The translations under genes were made by a program, and so were the position numbers. The notes under the pieces were generated by a model. The model was not told where the DNA came from. It ran no database searches and worked only from the letters and a program-made list of their open reading frames with translations. From an uncultured Burkholderiaceae bacterium (GTDB lineage Bacteria; Pseudomonadota; Gammaproteobacteria; Burkholderiales; Burkholderiaceae), in assembly GCA_937871985.1 (NCBI GenBank), contig CALMPB010000358.1, positions 1 to 8,881 of the forward strand: 8,881 bases of DNA. Reading direction: 5' to 3'. This document shows positions 1 through 7,400 of this stretch, piece after piece (the first letter of the stretch is position 1; every line of letters begins with the position of its first letter).

Positions 1-28
1 CGACATTCCAACTTACGCGTGAGCATTC

Positions 29-886
29 ATGACTGACAGCATCGTGTTTTTTATCAAGGCCTTGTTTCTGGGGTTGGTCGAAGGCGTTACCGAATTCCTG
101 CCCATATCCAGCACGGCGCATCTGCTGTTGGTGGGCGACTGGATAGGCTTTGATTCCGGAGGCTCAAAGGTCTTCGAGGTCGTCATACAGTTCGGCTCGA
201 TATTGGCTGTCATGTGGGTGTTCCGGGCCAGGCTCTGGCAACTGGTGCACGGTACGTTCACCGGGGTGCGCAGCGAGATGCTGTTCACGCGCAACCTGAT
301 CATCGCCTTTCTTCCGGCGGCGGTCATCGGCGCCCTGACCATCAAGTACATCAAGGCGCTGTTCAACCACCCGGGCGTCTTCGTGGTGACGCTTGTCGTC
401 GGCGGGATCATCATGCTTTGGGTCGAGCGCAAGCCGCATTTCGCCAAGCACGCCCAGAACGACACGGCCGCGTCCGAGCATGTCTCGGCGCGCACGCTCG
501 AGGAAATCACTTGGAAGCAGGCGCTGATCGTCGGCTTTGCGCAGTGCCTGGCCATGGTGCCCGGAACGTCGCGTTCGGGGTCGACGATCATCAGCGGCAT
601 GCTGGCCGGCATCCAGCGCAAGACCGCCACCGAGTTTTCATTTTTCCTGGCCATGCCGACCATGCTGGCGGCGACGGTGTACGACCTGTATAAAAATGGC
701 GCGGCGCTTAGCGCCGATACGTCCATTGCCATCGCCATTGGATTCGTGGCGGCCTTTTTCTCGGCCCTGGTGGTGGTGCGCGCCTTGCTGGCCTTCTTGT
801 CCCGCCATACCTACCGGCCTTTCGCCTGGTATCGCATCGCCTTGGGCGTCGTGGTGCTAGTGTGGCTGGGGGCCGGCGCCGCGTAG
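29..886 (+). CDS. uppP: Undecaprenyl-diphosphate phosphatase (UppP/BacA)
   Basis: This integral inner-membrane enzyme removes one phosphate from undecaprenyl diphosphate, regenerating the lipid carrier for peptidoglycan and other envelope glycans; overexpression in this family gives bacitracin resistance. The 285-residue product has the family's two signature regions. The first is an N-terminal GLVEGVTEFLPISSTAH segment at about residues 15-31, with Glu18, Glu22, Ser28 and His31. The second is PGTSRSG at 178-184, where Arg182 is the expected catalytic arginine. Several hydrophobic segments are visible throughout, and the length is close to the roughly 273 residues of the E. coli protein. The ATG at 29 is preceded by only a weak GTGAG-like ribosome site. 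Its 3' end overlaps the convergent lpxH by 30 bp and I see no terminator between them. Only 28 bases lie upstream, so promoter and upstream neighbour cannot be judged. Confidence 0.96.
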   Translation: MTDSIVFFIKALFLGLVEGVTEFLPISSTAHLLLVGDWIGFDSGGSKVFEVVIQFGSILAVMWVFRARLWQLVHGTFTGVRSEMLFTRNLIIAFLPAAVIGALTIKYIKALFNHPGVFVVTLVVGGIIMLWVERKPHFAKHAQNDTAASEHVSARTLEEITWKQALIVGFAQCLAMVPGTSRSGSTIISGMLAGIQRKTATEFSFFLAMPTMLAATVYDLYKNGAALSADTSIAIAIGFVAAFFSALVVVRALLAFLSRHTYRPFAWYRIALGVVVLVWLGAGAA

Positions 887-1636
887 TTCGATCGTGCCGC
901 GCTCGATGGCCAGCCATCCTCCGCGGGCGGGAGTCGAGTGGTCGTAGTCCCAGTCGGGCAGCACATAGCGCACGCAGGCGCGCCCGTCCACCAGCAGGTC
1001 ATGCCGTGCCGGACGATGGGTATGGCCGTGCACCATAAGGCTGAGCCCCGAGCTTCGGAAGGCGTTTGCAATGGCCTGCGGGGCCACGTCCATGATGTCT
1101 TGCGGCTTGTGCCGGTTGGCGGCCATGCTGCGCCGCCGTGCGTACTGCGCTATGCGCAGGCGCCGCTCCAGGCTTAGCGACAGAAACAGGAGCTGTATCC
1201 AGGGCGTGCGGACAATGCGCCGGAAGCGCTGGTAGCTTGCGTCCGCCGTGCAGTATTCGTCGCCGTGGCTCAACAATATGTCGCCGGCGTCGGTGTGCAG
1301 GTGAACCGTATCGGGGAGGAGGCGGGCGCCCAGGTTTCGGGCCAGTTGCCCGCCGAGAAGAAAATCGCGATTTCCGCGGCCCAGCCACAAGGGAATGAGG
1401 CTGGCGGTTTGCCGCAGTTTTTCAAGCGTCGCGGCAAGCCAGGGCGGGGCGGCTTCGATGGCAACGTCGTCTCCGACCCATGCATCGAAAATATCGCCGC
1501 ACAGAACCAGGGCATCGGCCTGATGGCCCGCCAGATCCAGGAAGTCGTGAAAAGCGGCCTGGGTGGCGGGAACCTGGGGCCCCAGATGGATGTCGGAGGC
1601 CAGCCAGACGATGCCCGGCAACGAAATATTATTCAA
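857..1636 (-). CDS. lpxH: UDP-2,3-diacylglucosamine diphosphatase LpxH
   Basis: This peripheral inner-membrane metallophosphoesterase hydrolyses UDP-2,3-diacylglucosamine to lipid X (2,3-diacylglucosamine 1-phosphate) and UMP, the fourth step of lipid A synthesis. The metal-binding motifs appear in order: SDIHLG (Asp15, His17), CGDIFD (Asp48, Asp51), GRGNRD (Asn89, Asp91), SHGDEYC (His124) and VHGHTHRP (His205, His207). GNRD and the C-terminal half fit LpxH rather than a generic phosphoesterase. At 259 residues it is somewhat longer than E. coli LpxH. The frame has an in-frame stop upstream of 1636 and no ATG or GTG near the conserved N-terminus, so the start is a TTG, most likely at 1636 (the next is at 1621). 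The 1636 start overlaps the last bases of the preceding isomerase gene by 8 bp and has no clear Shine-Dalgarno sequence, which suggests translational coupling. The stop lies inside uppP. Confidence 0.95.
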   Translation of the reverse strand: MNNISLPGIVWLASDIHLGPQVPATQAAFHDFLDLAGHQADALVLCGDIFDAWVGDDVAIEAAPPWLAATLEKLRQTASLIPLWLGRGNRDFLLGGQLARNLGARLLPDTVHLHTDAGDILLSHGDEYCTADASYQRFRRIVRTPWIQLLFLSLSLERRLRIAQYARRRSMAANRHKPQDIMDVAPQAIANAFRSSGLSLMVHGHTHRPARHDLLVDGRACVRYVLPDWDYDHSTPARGGWLAIERGTIELRGAGPQPH

Positions 1637-2273
1637 CGACCGTGGCTTTTTCGATGATGACGGCCTCTACGGGCACGTCTTGGTGAAAGCCCTTGTTGCC
1701 CGTTTTGACAGCCTTGATTTTGTCGACCACGTCGGTGCCTTCGACGACCTTGCCGAAGACGGCATAGCCCCAGCCGTTGGAGGTGGGGGCGGTGAAGTTC
1801 AGGAACTCATTGTCGGCGACATTGATGAAGAACTGGGCCGTGGCCGAATGGGGGTCGCTGGTGCGCGCCATGGCAAGCGTGTATTTGTCGTTCTTGAGGC
1901 CGTTGTTGGCTTCGTTTTCGATGGGGTCGTGGGTGGGCTTTTGCTTCATGTCGGCTTCGAAACCGCCGCCCTGGATCATGAAGTTGTTGATGACGCGATG
2001 GAAAATGGTGCCGTCATAGAAGCCTTCCTGCGTGTACTTCAGGAAATTCGCGACGGTTTTGGGGGCTTTTTCTTGATAGAGTTCGATGACCATGTCGCCA
2101 AAATTGGTCTGAAGCTTGACGTGGGGATTTGTGCTCATTGCAGGGTTACCTTGTATGGTGGGTGAAGAAGCTGCCTGGGCCGCGCTGCCAAGGCTGAAAA
2201 CCAGCAGGGCGGCGCAAAGCAGGCCAAGTGTGCGTGCCAATTGACTAAATACGCGGGAAGTGAATGAAAGCAT
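1629..2273 (-). CDS. ppiB: Cyclophilin-type peptidyl-prolyl cis-trans isomerase with N-terminal signal peptide
   Basis: This enzyme catalyses cis-trans isomerisation of Xaa-Pro bonds during protein folding. The cyclophilin domain fills about residues 51-212, with conserved FHRVI (91-95, Arg93), IQGG (100-103), QFFIN (147-151) and a NGWGYAVFG segment (166-174). Residues 1-35 form a classical signal peptide: basic Arg7 and Arg14, hydrophobic core around [14 protein letters not shown], probable cleavage after AQA. From Met46 the protein reads like a complete cytosolic PpiB ([15 protein letters not shown]). That Met codon at 2138-2136 has a good ribosome site (AAGGT, 2152-2148), whereas the upstream ATG at 2273 has none obvious. 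The gene may therefore make an exported form, a cytosolic form, or both. It lies 42 bp after the TPR gene and overlaps lpxH. The family is certain; the symbol and true start are less so. Confidence 0.93.
   Translation of the reverse strand: MLSFTSRVFSQLARTLGLLCAALLVFSLGSAAQAASSPTIQGNPAMSTNPHVKLQTNFGDMVIELYQEKAPKTVANFLKYTQEGFYDGTIFHRVINNFMIQGGGFEADMKQKPTHDPIENEANNGLKNDKYTLAMARTSDPHSATAQFFINVADNEFLNFTAPTSNGWGYAVFGKVVEGTDVVDKIKAVKTGNKGFHQDVPVEAVIIEKATVVE
2148..2152 (-). promoter_or_regulatory. Internal ribosome binding site for a cytosolic cyclophilin form
   Basis: Read on the minus strand, AAGGT lies 9 bases upstream of an in-frame ATG at 2138-2136, which begins [10 protein letters not shown]. 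It is a better Shine-Dalgarno match than anything before the annotated upstream ATG at 2273. The spacing supports use of the internal start. That it is actually used is inference. Confidence 0.5.
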
Positions 2274-2315
2274 GGGTGAATGGGGTATCGATGACGTTGT
2301 AAGGGCCGGCCTGTT

Positions 2316-2957
2316 TTATTTTTGCAGGATGGCTTGGGTTTTTTCGGCCTTGTCGCGGGCTCCGGCTATGCCCAGGGCCGCGGCGCGATCGAACGACTGC
2401 TTGGCCAGCATCAGCTGAACCTCGCCCATATTGGCCTTGGCGGTAGCATAATTGGGATCGGCGGTAAGCGCCATGGCCAGGGCGTCGTGGGCCATGTCCA
2501 GCTTGCCCTGCTTGATGTATTCGGTTGCCAGGTTGTTCCAGGGTTCGGGCAGTTCGGGGTACTGCACGGTCATGTTTTGATAGACGGCAATCGCTTCGTC
2601 GTGGCGGTTCAGCCCCGAAAGGGCGCGTCCCTTGAGGAACAGCAACTGGACGTCGGTGCCGATGGCCCCCTCGGCCTCGCGCTGGTCGGAGCGCTTTTTG
2701 ATGATGTCCAGGGCCTCTTGATACTTGCCCTGGGTGATCATGCCCGAAATGCGGTCGGTAATTTGCGAGGGCGTCAGCGGTATGGAAGTGTCGGCCGACG
2801 GAGCAAGGGCCTCGAGCACGTTGGCCAGGCCTTGCCAGCCGCCATCCTTCTTGGGCGTATCGTCGAACAGCTTGTCCTGCCCGTAGGCGGCTGGAGCCGC
2901 CATGCCGCCGGCCAGCAATGCCAGGGCAAGAAGCGGGCTGAAGAGGTTTCGAAGCAC
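2316..2957 (-). CDS. Exported tetratricopeptide-repeat protein of unknown function
   Basis: I recognise the fold but not a specific function. The chosen start is GTG at 2957, because AAGGTG sits 7 bases upstream and the protein then opens with a clean signal peptide: LRN, a hydrophobic stretch FSPLLALALLAGGMAAPA, and probable cleavage after AYG near residue 26. An earlier ATG at 3050 would add 31 residues of Cys/His/Pro-rich sequence that spoil the signal peptide. The 213-residue product has a linker to about residue 65, then helical repeats. TPR-like units are visible at about 104-134 and 138-171, with a partial third at 172-200. There is no lipobox cysteine, so a soluble periplasmic protein is likely. 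TPRs mediate protein contacts, so an envelope assembly partner is plausible but unproven. It is the first visible gene of the minus cluster with the cyclophilin and lpxH. Confidence 0.85.
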   Translation of the reverse strand: MLRNLFSPLLALALLAGGMAAPAAYGQDKLFDDTPKKDGGWQGLANVLEALAPSADTSIPLTPSQITDRISGMITQGKYQEALDIIKKRSDQREAEGAIGTDVQLLFLKGRALSGLNRHDEAIAVYQNMTVQYPELPEPWNNLATEYIKQGKLDMAHDALAMALTADPNYATAKANMGEVQLMLAKQSFDRAAALGIAGARDKAEKTQAILQK

Positions 2958-2964
2958 AGGTTTG

Positions 2965-2970
2965 CACCTT
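2965..2970 (-). promoter_or_regulatory. Ribosome binding site deciding the GTG start of the TPR gene
   Basis: On the minus strand this reads AAGGTG, separated by 7 bases from the GTG at 2957-2955. Strength and spacing favour this GTG over the upstream ATG at 3050, and the resulting protein starts with a normal signal peptide. Confidence 0.65.
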
Positions 2971-3099
2971 ATCTGTAAGAGGTAAAGGGTGCCCCGGGCA
3001 TGGCCATGTGGATTGCGCATCGGCATGGCGGCGCACGCGGGGAAATTCATTCAGGCAACATCCAAGTTTAGCTGCATGGCGCTATTTTTTCTGCCCACT

Positions 3100-3108
3100 T
3101 GCTATACT
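3100..3108 (+). promoter_or_regulatory. Extended -10 promoter, probably for the cysS cluster
   Basis: The sequence TGCTATACT is a TGn extension plus a five-of-six match to TATAAT. No good -35 hexamer lies 16-18 bases upstream, which is usual for extended -10 promoters. Transcription would start near 3115, leaving about 100 bases before the ATG at 3219, or about 40 before the GTG at 3156. The region from 2958 to here must also hold the promoter for the minus-strand TPR cluster, but I see no convincing hexamer pair for it. Confidence 0.55.
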
Positions 3109-3218
3109 GATCGACCACCATTTTAGCCTTGGTTCAATTTTGAAAGGGGCCCGCCGTGCCCGAAAGCCAGGCTGATTCTGGTGCAAGATCATGGATACAA
3201 AGAGAATTTTCATCGCAC

Positions 3219-4667
3219 ATGCTGCACATTTATAACACCTTGTCCCGCAACAAAGAGCCGCTCAAGCCAACCGAGCCGGGGCGCGTCCGCATGTACGTGT
3301 GCGGGATGACGGTTTACGATTTCTGCCATTTGGGCCACGCGCGCATGCTGGTGGGGTTCGACATCGTGCAGCGCTGGCTGAGGGTGGCGGGCTATCGGGT
3401 CAGCTATGTGCGCAATATTACCGACATCGACGACAAAATCATTCGCCGGGCGGTGCAGTCGAATCGCAAGCTTGGCGAGGTCACATCGTTTTTCATCGAC
3501 GCCATGCATGCGGACGAGCGGGCCTTGAACGTCGAGCCCCCCGATTTCGAGCCCCGGGCCACCGAGCACGTGGGTGAAATGCTTGGCATCATCAAGCGCC
3601 TGGAAGAAAAAGGCCTGGCCTACCAATCGGACGACGGCGACGTCAATTACGCCGTGCGCGGCTTCAAGGGATACGGCAAGCTGTCGGGCAAGTCGCTGGA
3701 CGACTTGCGCGCCGGCGAGCGTGTGGCGGTTGCATCCGGCAAGCGCGATCCGCTGGATTTCGTGTTGTGGAAGGCGGCCAAGTCCGACGAACCGCCCGAG
3801 TCCAAATGGGAATCCCCCTATGGCCTGGGCCGGCCCGGCTGGCATATCGAATGCTCGGCCATGAGCAAGTCCATCCTGGGATTGCCGCTGGATATCCACG
3901 GCGGCGGCCCCGACCTCAAATTCCCCCATCACGAAAACGAAATCGCGCAAACCGAAGGGGCGTTCGGCGGGACGTTGGCCAACATCTGGATGCATTGCGG
4001 CCCGCTGATGGTCGATGCCGACAAAATGTCCAAGTCTCTGGGCAACTTCCGCACCATCCGGGAAACCGTGGCCTCGCCGTCGTCGTTGTCGGCGGATTCG
4101 GCCGAATACCAGGCCAATCCGCGCGAAGCCGAGATGCTGCGCTTCTTCATCGTGCGCAACCATTACCGCAGCATCCAGAATTACACTCCCGACAATCTGC
4201 GCGATGCGCAGAATGCCCTGGATCGTCTGTACCACACCCTGCACAATGTGCCCGCGGCCCAGGTCGAAATCGATTGGACGCAAGCCGACGCCCAGGCCTT
4301 TCGCAACGCCATGGACGACGATTTCAATACCCCGGAAGCGGTTGCCGTGCTGTTCGAGCTGTCGTCGCAGGCCAATCGCACGTCGTCGGCGCATACCTCG
4401 GGCTTGTTGAAGGCGCTGGGGGGCGTGCTGGGTCTGCTGCAAACCGATCCCGCCCGCTATCTGCAGTCCTCCAGCCGCTATCTGGGGCTGGAAGCGCCGG
4501 TCGAAAGCCTGTCGGAAGAGGCCATCCTGGCCCTGATCGCCGAGAGGGCCGAAGCCAAGAAGGCGCGCGACTTCGCCCGCGCCGATGGCATCCGCGCCGA
4601 ATTGCGCGATGCCGGCATCGAGCTCGAAGACAAGCCGGGCGGCGCGACGCAATGGCGGCGGGCGTAG
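3219..4667 (+). CDS. cysS: Cysteinyl-tRNA synthetase (cysteine--tRNA ligase)
   Basis: This cytoplasmic class I aminoacyl-tRNA synthetase charges tRNA-Cys using ATP. In the 482-residue form the signatures are the HIGH-like HLGH (37-40), KMSKS (269-273), and the zinc ligands Cys28 (YVCGM), Cys212 (WHIECSAM), His237 and Glu241 (FPHHENEI). Relative to E. coli CysS (461 residues) there is an extra segment of about 15 residues just after KMSKSLGN, around 282-301 (rich in Ser and Ala). I chose the ATG at 3219 because family members typically begin MLHIYNTL. However, an in-frame GTG at 3156 has a much stronger ribosome site (GAAAGGGG, 3142-3149) and would add 21 residues, giving 503. The C-terminal helical domain with [14 protein letters not shown] is complete. 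Ten bases separate its stop from the following glycosylase gene. Confidence 0.96.
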   Translation: MLHIYNTLSRNKEPLKPTEPGRVRMYVCGMTVYDFCHLGHARMLVGFDIVQRWLRVAGYRVSYVRNITDIDDKIIRRAVQSNRKLGEVTSFFIDAMHADERALNVEPPDFEPRATEHVGEMLGIIKRLEEKGLAYQSDDGDVNYAVRGFKGYGKLSGKSLDDLRAGERVAVASGKRDPLDFVLWKAAKSDEPPESKWESPYGLGRPGWHIECSAMSKSILGLPLDIHGGGPDLKFPHHENEIAQTEGAFGGTLANIWMHCGPLMVDADKMSKSLGNFRTIRETVASPSSLSADSAEYQANPREAEMLRFFIVRNHYRSIQNYTPDNLRDAQNALDRLYHTLHNVPAAQVEIDWTQADAQAFRNAMDDDFNTPEAVAVLFELSSQANRTSSAHTSGLLKALGGVLGLLQTDPARYLQSSSRYLGLEAPVESLSEEAILALIAERAEAKKARDFARADGIRAELRDAGIELEDKPGGATQWRRA

Positions 4668-4672
4668 GGGGG
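4666..4672 (+). promoter_or_regulatory. Ribosome binding site of the glycosylase gene, overlapping the cysS stop
   Basis: AGGGGGG begins inside the cysS TAG (4665-4667) and lies 5 bases before the ATG at 4678. This fixes the start against longer in-frame options such as 4585 inside cysS, and it implies that ribosomes ending on cysS aid initiation. Confidence 0.6.
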
Positions 4673-4677
4673 CGGCC

Positions 4678-5322
4678 ATGAGCGAAATCATTACCGCCGA
4701 CGACAAGCCCCATTTCTGGGACGAGGCTTCCATGCAGCTCATGCGGCGCGACCGCATACTCAAGAAGCTCATTCCCTTGCATGCCTCCGAATGCCTGCGG
4801 GTTTCGGCCACGCCGTTCATGACGCTGGCCCGCGCCATCATTGGCCAGCAGGTCACGGTGGCGTCGGCGGAAGCCATGTGGCTGCGATTCACCGAGAAAT
4901 GCGGGCGCCGGCCCACGCCGGGATCGGTGCTGAACGTATCCGGAGACGATTTGCGGGCAGCGGGGCTTTCCAGGCGCAAGGTCGAATACGTCCTGGATCT
5001 GGCTTCGCACTTCGCCGAAAAGAAGGTGCGTCCGGCCGCCTGGGTCAATATGGACGACGAAGCCGTCGTGGCCGACCTATGCAACATTCGCGGCATAGGC
5101 CGCTGGACGGCCGAAATGTTCTTGATCTTCAGCTTGCGGCGTCCCGACGTCCTACCACTGGACGATGCGGGCTTGTTGAAGGCAATTTCGTTACACTACT
5201 TCAGCGGCGAACCCGTGTCGCGTTTCGAGGCCCGCGAGGTCGCCCAGGCCTGGGCGCCATGGCGCACGGTGGCCACCTGGTATCTATGGCGCAGCCTGGA
5301 TACGCTGGCCGGACGGAACTGA
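4678..5322 (+). CDS. DNA-3-methyladenine glycosylase II family protein (HhH-GPD)
   Basis: This base-excision repair enzyme cleaves the N-glycosidic bond of alkylated bases such as 3-methyladenine, leaving an abasic site. The 214-residue product carries the helix-hairpin-helix motif [13 protein letters not shown] at about 136-148. The GPD-type catalytic aspartate follows in VLPLDDAGL, where the second Asp (Asp163) matches AlkA Asp238. The conserved [14 protein letters not shown] segment (54-67) is also typical. There is no Cys-rich iron-sulfur loop at the C-terminus, which separates it from endonuclease III and MutY. It lacks the extra N-terminal domain of E. coli AlkA. The ATG at 4678 follows an AGGGGGG ribosome site that overlaps the cysS stop codon, so translation is probably coupled to cysS. 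Substrate range cannot be read from sequence; alkA is a possible name but I leave the symbol blank. Confidence 0.92.
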   Translation: MSEIITADDKPHFWDEASMQLMRRDRILKKLIPLHASECLRVSATPFMTLARAIIGQQVTVASAEAMWLRFTEKCGRRPTPGSVLNVSGDDLRAAGLSRRKVEYVLDLASHFAEKKVRPAAWVNMDDEAVVADLCNIRGIGRWTAEMFLIFSLRRPDVLPLDDAGLLKAISLHYFSGEPVSRFEAREVAQAWAPWRTVATWYLWRSLDTLAGRN

Positions 5323-5359
5323 CGCGCGGCTCCCATTTTTTGGAAAAACAAGCACTCTT

Positions 5360-6325
5360 ATGCGTAATACCTTCCTCGAATTCGAACAACCGTTGGCCGA
5401 GCTTGAAAACAAGATCGAGCAATTGCGCTTTGTGCAGGCCGATTCCGCGGTCGATATTTCAGATGAAGTAAGCCGCCTGCAGCAAAAAAGCCAAACCCTG
5501 GCCAAGAGTATCTACGCCAAGCTCACGCCGTGGCAAACCGCGCTGGTGGCGCGCCATCCGCAGCGGCCTTACACCCTGGATTACGTACGGGAAATCTTTA
5601 CCGACTTTCACGAGCTGCACGGCGACCGCATGTATGCCGACGACCTGTCGATCGTGGGCGGTATGGCGCGCTTCAATGGCATGCCGTGCATGGTCATCGG
5701 CCACCAGAAAGGGCGCGACACCAAAGAACGCGCCATGCGCAATTTCGGCATGCCGCGGCCCGAAGGCTATCGCAAGGCCTTGCGCCTGATGCGCCTGGCG
5801 GAAAAATTCGGCATGCCTGTCTTCACGTTCGTCGATACCCCGGGAGCGTATCCCGGCGTCGGGGCCGAAGAGCGCGGCCAATCCGAGGCCATCGGCCACA
5901 ACCTGTATGCCATGGCCGAGCTGAAGGTGCCCATTGTTTCCACCATCATCGGCGAAGGCGGCTCGGGCGGTGCGTTGGCCATCGCCGTGGGCGACGTGGT
6001 CATGATGCTGCAATATTCCACCTACGCGGTGATTTCCCCCGAAGGCTGCGCCTCCATTCTATGGCGCAGCGCCGACAAGGCGCCCGTCGCCGCGGAAGCC
6101 CTGGCCATTACCGCGCCACGCCTCAAAGAGCTCGAACTGATCGACCGCATCGTCAACGAACCCGTCGGCGGCGCGCATCGCGATCCGGTCACCATGGCGC
6201 GCCAGCTGGGCCGGGCTCTGTCCGACGCATTGCGGCAGGTCTCGGGCATGAGTACCGAGCAACTGCTCGAACAGCGTTTGCAGCGTTTGATGTCGTATGG
6301 CCGATTCCAAGAGGTTCGTGCTTAA
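5360..6325 (+). CDS. accA: Acetyl-CoA carboxylase carboxyltransferase subunit alpha
   Basis: With AccD this forms the alpha2beta2 carboxyltransferase that moves CO2 from biotinylated AccB to acetyl-CoA, making malonyl-CoA for fatty acid synthesis in the cytoplasm. The 321-residue product matches the family length (E. coli 319) and is collinear with it. It has an N-terminal helical region (1-70) starting [19 protein letters not shown]. The crotonase-like core follows, with HELHGDR (84-90), [11 protein letters not shown] (114-124), [18 protein letters not shown] (157-174), [15 protein letters not shown] (198-212) and [14 protein letters not shown] (222-235). The ATG at 5360 fits the conserved N-terminus, although the nearest Shine-Dalgarno-like GGAAAA is rather far upstream. 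It lies 37 bp after the glycosylase gene and overlaps the following tilS start by 29 bp. I see no separate promoter, so it is probably read from upstream. Confidence 0.98.
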   Translation: MRNTFLEFEQPLAELENKIEQLRFVQADSAVDISDEVSRLQQKSQTLAKSIYAKLTPWQTALVARHPQRPYTLDYVREIFTDFHELHGDRMYADDLSIVGGMARFNGMPCMVIGHQKGRDTKERAMRNFGMPRPEGYRKALRLMRLAEKFGMPVFTFVDTPGAYPGVGAEERGQSEAIGHNLYAMAELKVPIVSTIIGEGGSGGALAIAVGDVVMMLQYSTYAVISPEGCASILWRSADKAPVAAEALAITAPRLKELELIDRIVNEPVGGAHRDPVTMARQLGRALSDALRQVSGMSTEQLLEQRLQRLMSYGRFQEVRA

Positions 6326-7373
6326 CTTGTTTTCCGGGCAATGGCCTGGGTCGGCCGAGCTGACCCAGGCCATTGCCCGATCGGTGGCCGCGCTCGAGCG
6401 GCCGCCGTCCATTCTGGCCGTCGCGCTCAGCGGCGGAGCCGACTCGGCCATGATGGCGGTGCATGCCGCCATTTACGCTCAGCGGCACGGCCTGGCCCTG
6501 CATTGCCTTCATATCCACCATGGCCTTCAGCCCCTGGCCGATCGATGGCTGGCGCACGCCCACGACCTGGCCCGGCAGTTGTGCGTGCCCTGTCACAGCC
6601 TGCGGGTCGAAGTCGGGCACACAGGGCGGGACGGCATGGAAGCGGCCGCGCGCGACGCCAGGTATCGCGGGCTGGCCGAGCTGGCCGGAGCGGTGGGCGC
6701 ACGGCATGTTTTGCTGGCCCATCACCGCAACGACCAGGCCGAAACGGTTTTGCTGCGGCTGTTGCGCGGCGCGGGGCCCACCGGCCTGGCGGCCATGGCG
6801 CCCGCCACGGAACGGGACGGACTGGTTTACCTGCGCCCCTGGCTGGACATCGAGCGCGGCCTTATCCTGCAGCAAGCGGAAAGCTTCCACGAGGCAACAG
6901 ACTGGCAGGCGGTGCAAGACCCCACCAATGCCGACGATAAATACACCCGGGCGGCGGTGCGCGAACGCTTGGCTCCCGAGCTGGATGCGCGTTGGCCGGG
7001 CTGGCGCGGCAACCTTTCGCGCCATGCCCGCTTGAGCGGCGAATTGGCGCAAGTGCTGGAAGAGGTTGCCGAGCAGGATTTCCGGCAGTTGGAGCCGGCC
7101 GCCGACGGCCGCAGCTTTTCGCTGAAGGCCTGGCGCGGCCTTTCGCCGGCGCGCCAGGCCCTGGTGTTGCGCCATTGGCTGTCGCTGGCGGGCGCGCGCA
7201 TGCCGAGCGAGGCGCGGCTGAGCGACATGATGCGTCAGTTGCGCGGTTTGCACGCCTTGGGGCACGATCGCCAGATGCGGGTCAAGCACGGCCACGTTTT
7301 TGTGTGCTGCCGCAACGGCCGGGTGCAACTGGTTGATGAGCAGCCCGGCCCCGCGGCCGCTGGCGCGCCTTAA
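6297..7373 (+). CDS. tilS: tRNA(Ile)-lysidine synthetase TilS
   Basis: TilS uses ATP and lysine to convert C34 of the CAU-anticodon tRNA-Ile to lysidine, so that it reads AUA codons. The 358-residue product has the PP-loop SGGADS (45-50), HIHHGLQ (72-78), [10 protein letters not shown] (114-123), [10 protein letters not shown] (141-150), [12 protein letters not shown] (156-167) and [11 protein letters not shown] (207-217). A substrate-binding domain follows at about 245-350. The extra C-terminal domain of E. coli TilS (432 residues) appears absent. Two motif positions differ from the usual form: HHxDDQ is HHRNDQ, and the Y-x-RN motif reads YTRAAVR. The start is uncertain. ATG 6297 overlaps accA by 29 bp and has a poor ribosome site; TTG 6327 and GTG 6384 are in-frame alternatives. 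A perfect 18-bp inverted repeat occupies codons 13-28. The stop at 7371-7373 precedes an 80-bp gap to lysC. Confidence 0.94.
   Translation: MADSKRFVLNLFSGQWPGSAELTQAIARSVAALERPPSILAVALSGGADSAMMAVHAAIYAQRHGLALHCLHIHHGLQPLADRWLAHAHDLARQLCVPCHSLRVEVGHTGRDGMEAAARDARYRGLAELAGAVGARHVLLAHHRNDQAETVLLRLLRGAGPTGLAAMAPATERDGLVYLRPWLDIERGLILQQAESFHEATDWQAVQDPTNADDKYTRAAVRERLAPELDARWPGWRGNLSRHARLSGELAQVLEEVAEQDFRQLEPAADGRSFSLKAWRGLSPARQALVLRHWLSLAGARMPSEARLSDMMRQLRGLHALGHDRQMRVKHGHVFVCCRNGRVQLVDEQPGPAAAGAP
6335..6379 (+). repeat. Perfect 18-bp inverted repeat (long hairpin) at the accA-tilS junction
   Basis: The left arm CGGGCAATGGCCTGGGTC (6335-6352) and right arm GACCCAGGCCATTGCCCG (6362-6379) are exact reverse complements around a 9-base centre. 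Three further pairs, one of them G-U, can form inside the centre, leaving a CGA loop. The element starts 9 bases after the accA stop and lies in the tilS frame. No T-run follows on either strand, so it is not a standard intrinsic terminator. It could impede or regulate tilS expression, or stabilise the accA mRNA 3' end. Confidence 0.9.
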
Positions 7374-7394
7374 AACAAAATTCCTTAAAACAGC

Positions 7395-7400
7395 TAGAAT
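7395..7400 (+). promoter_or_regulatory. Possible -10 element for lysC
   Basis: TAGAAT lies in the AT-rich 80-bp tilS-lysC gap, and the surrounding nine bases GCTAGAATA recur exactly in the tRNA-Ser promoter. No clear -35 hexamer is present at 16-18 bases; only weak TTAAAA-like sequence occurs. An overlapping TATAAC (7400-7405) is an alternative. The remainder of the gap shows no riboswitch-sized leader or terminator. Confidence 0.35.

Noticed and set aside
2301..2318. GGGCCGGCC followed by T-rich sequence near the end of the TPR gene, as a terminator
   Set aside because: The palindrome has no loop and only a four-base stem; the T-rich side is on the plus strand, where no gene is being read.
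2958..3050. A 31-residue N-terminal extension of the TPR protein from ATG 3050
   Set aside because: It would precede and disrupt a clear signal peptide, and the GTG at 2957 has a well-placed AAGGTG ribosome site.
3191..3235. A 14-codon ORF overlapping the cysS start out of frame
   Set aside because: It has no ribosome site at suitable spacing and no cysteine codons; no support for a regulatory leader.
3210..5096. A 628-codon open frame on the minus strand across cysS and the glycosylase gene
   Set aside because: It is antisense to two well-conserved genes, its product resembles no family I know, and long antisense frames are expected from codon bias in GC-rich DNA.
6335..6379. Reading the tilS hairpin as a Rho-independent terminator for accA
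   Set aside because: No T-run follows the stem on either strand, and tilS is an intact gene that must be transcribed through it.
6189..7328. A 379-codon minus-strand open frame across tilS
   Set aside because: It is a shadow of tilS codon bias with no recognisable domain and no ribosome site that I could support.
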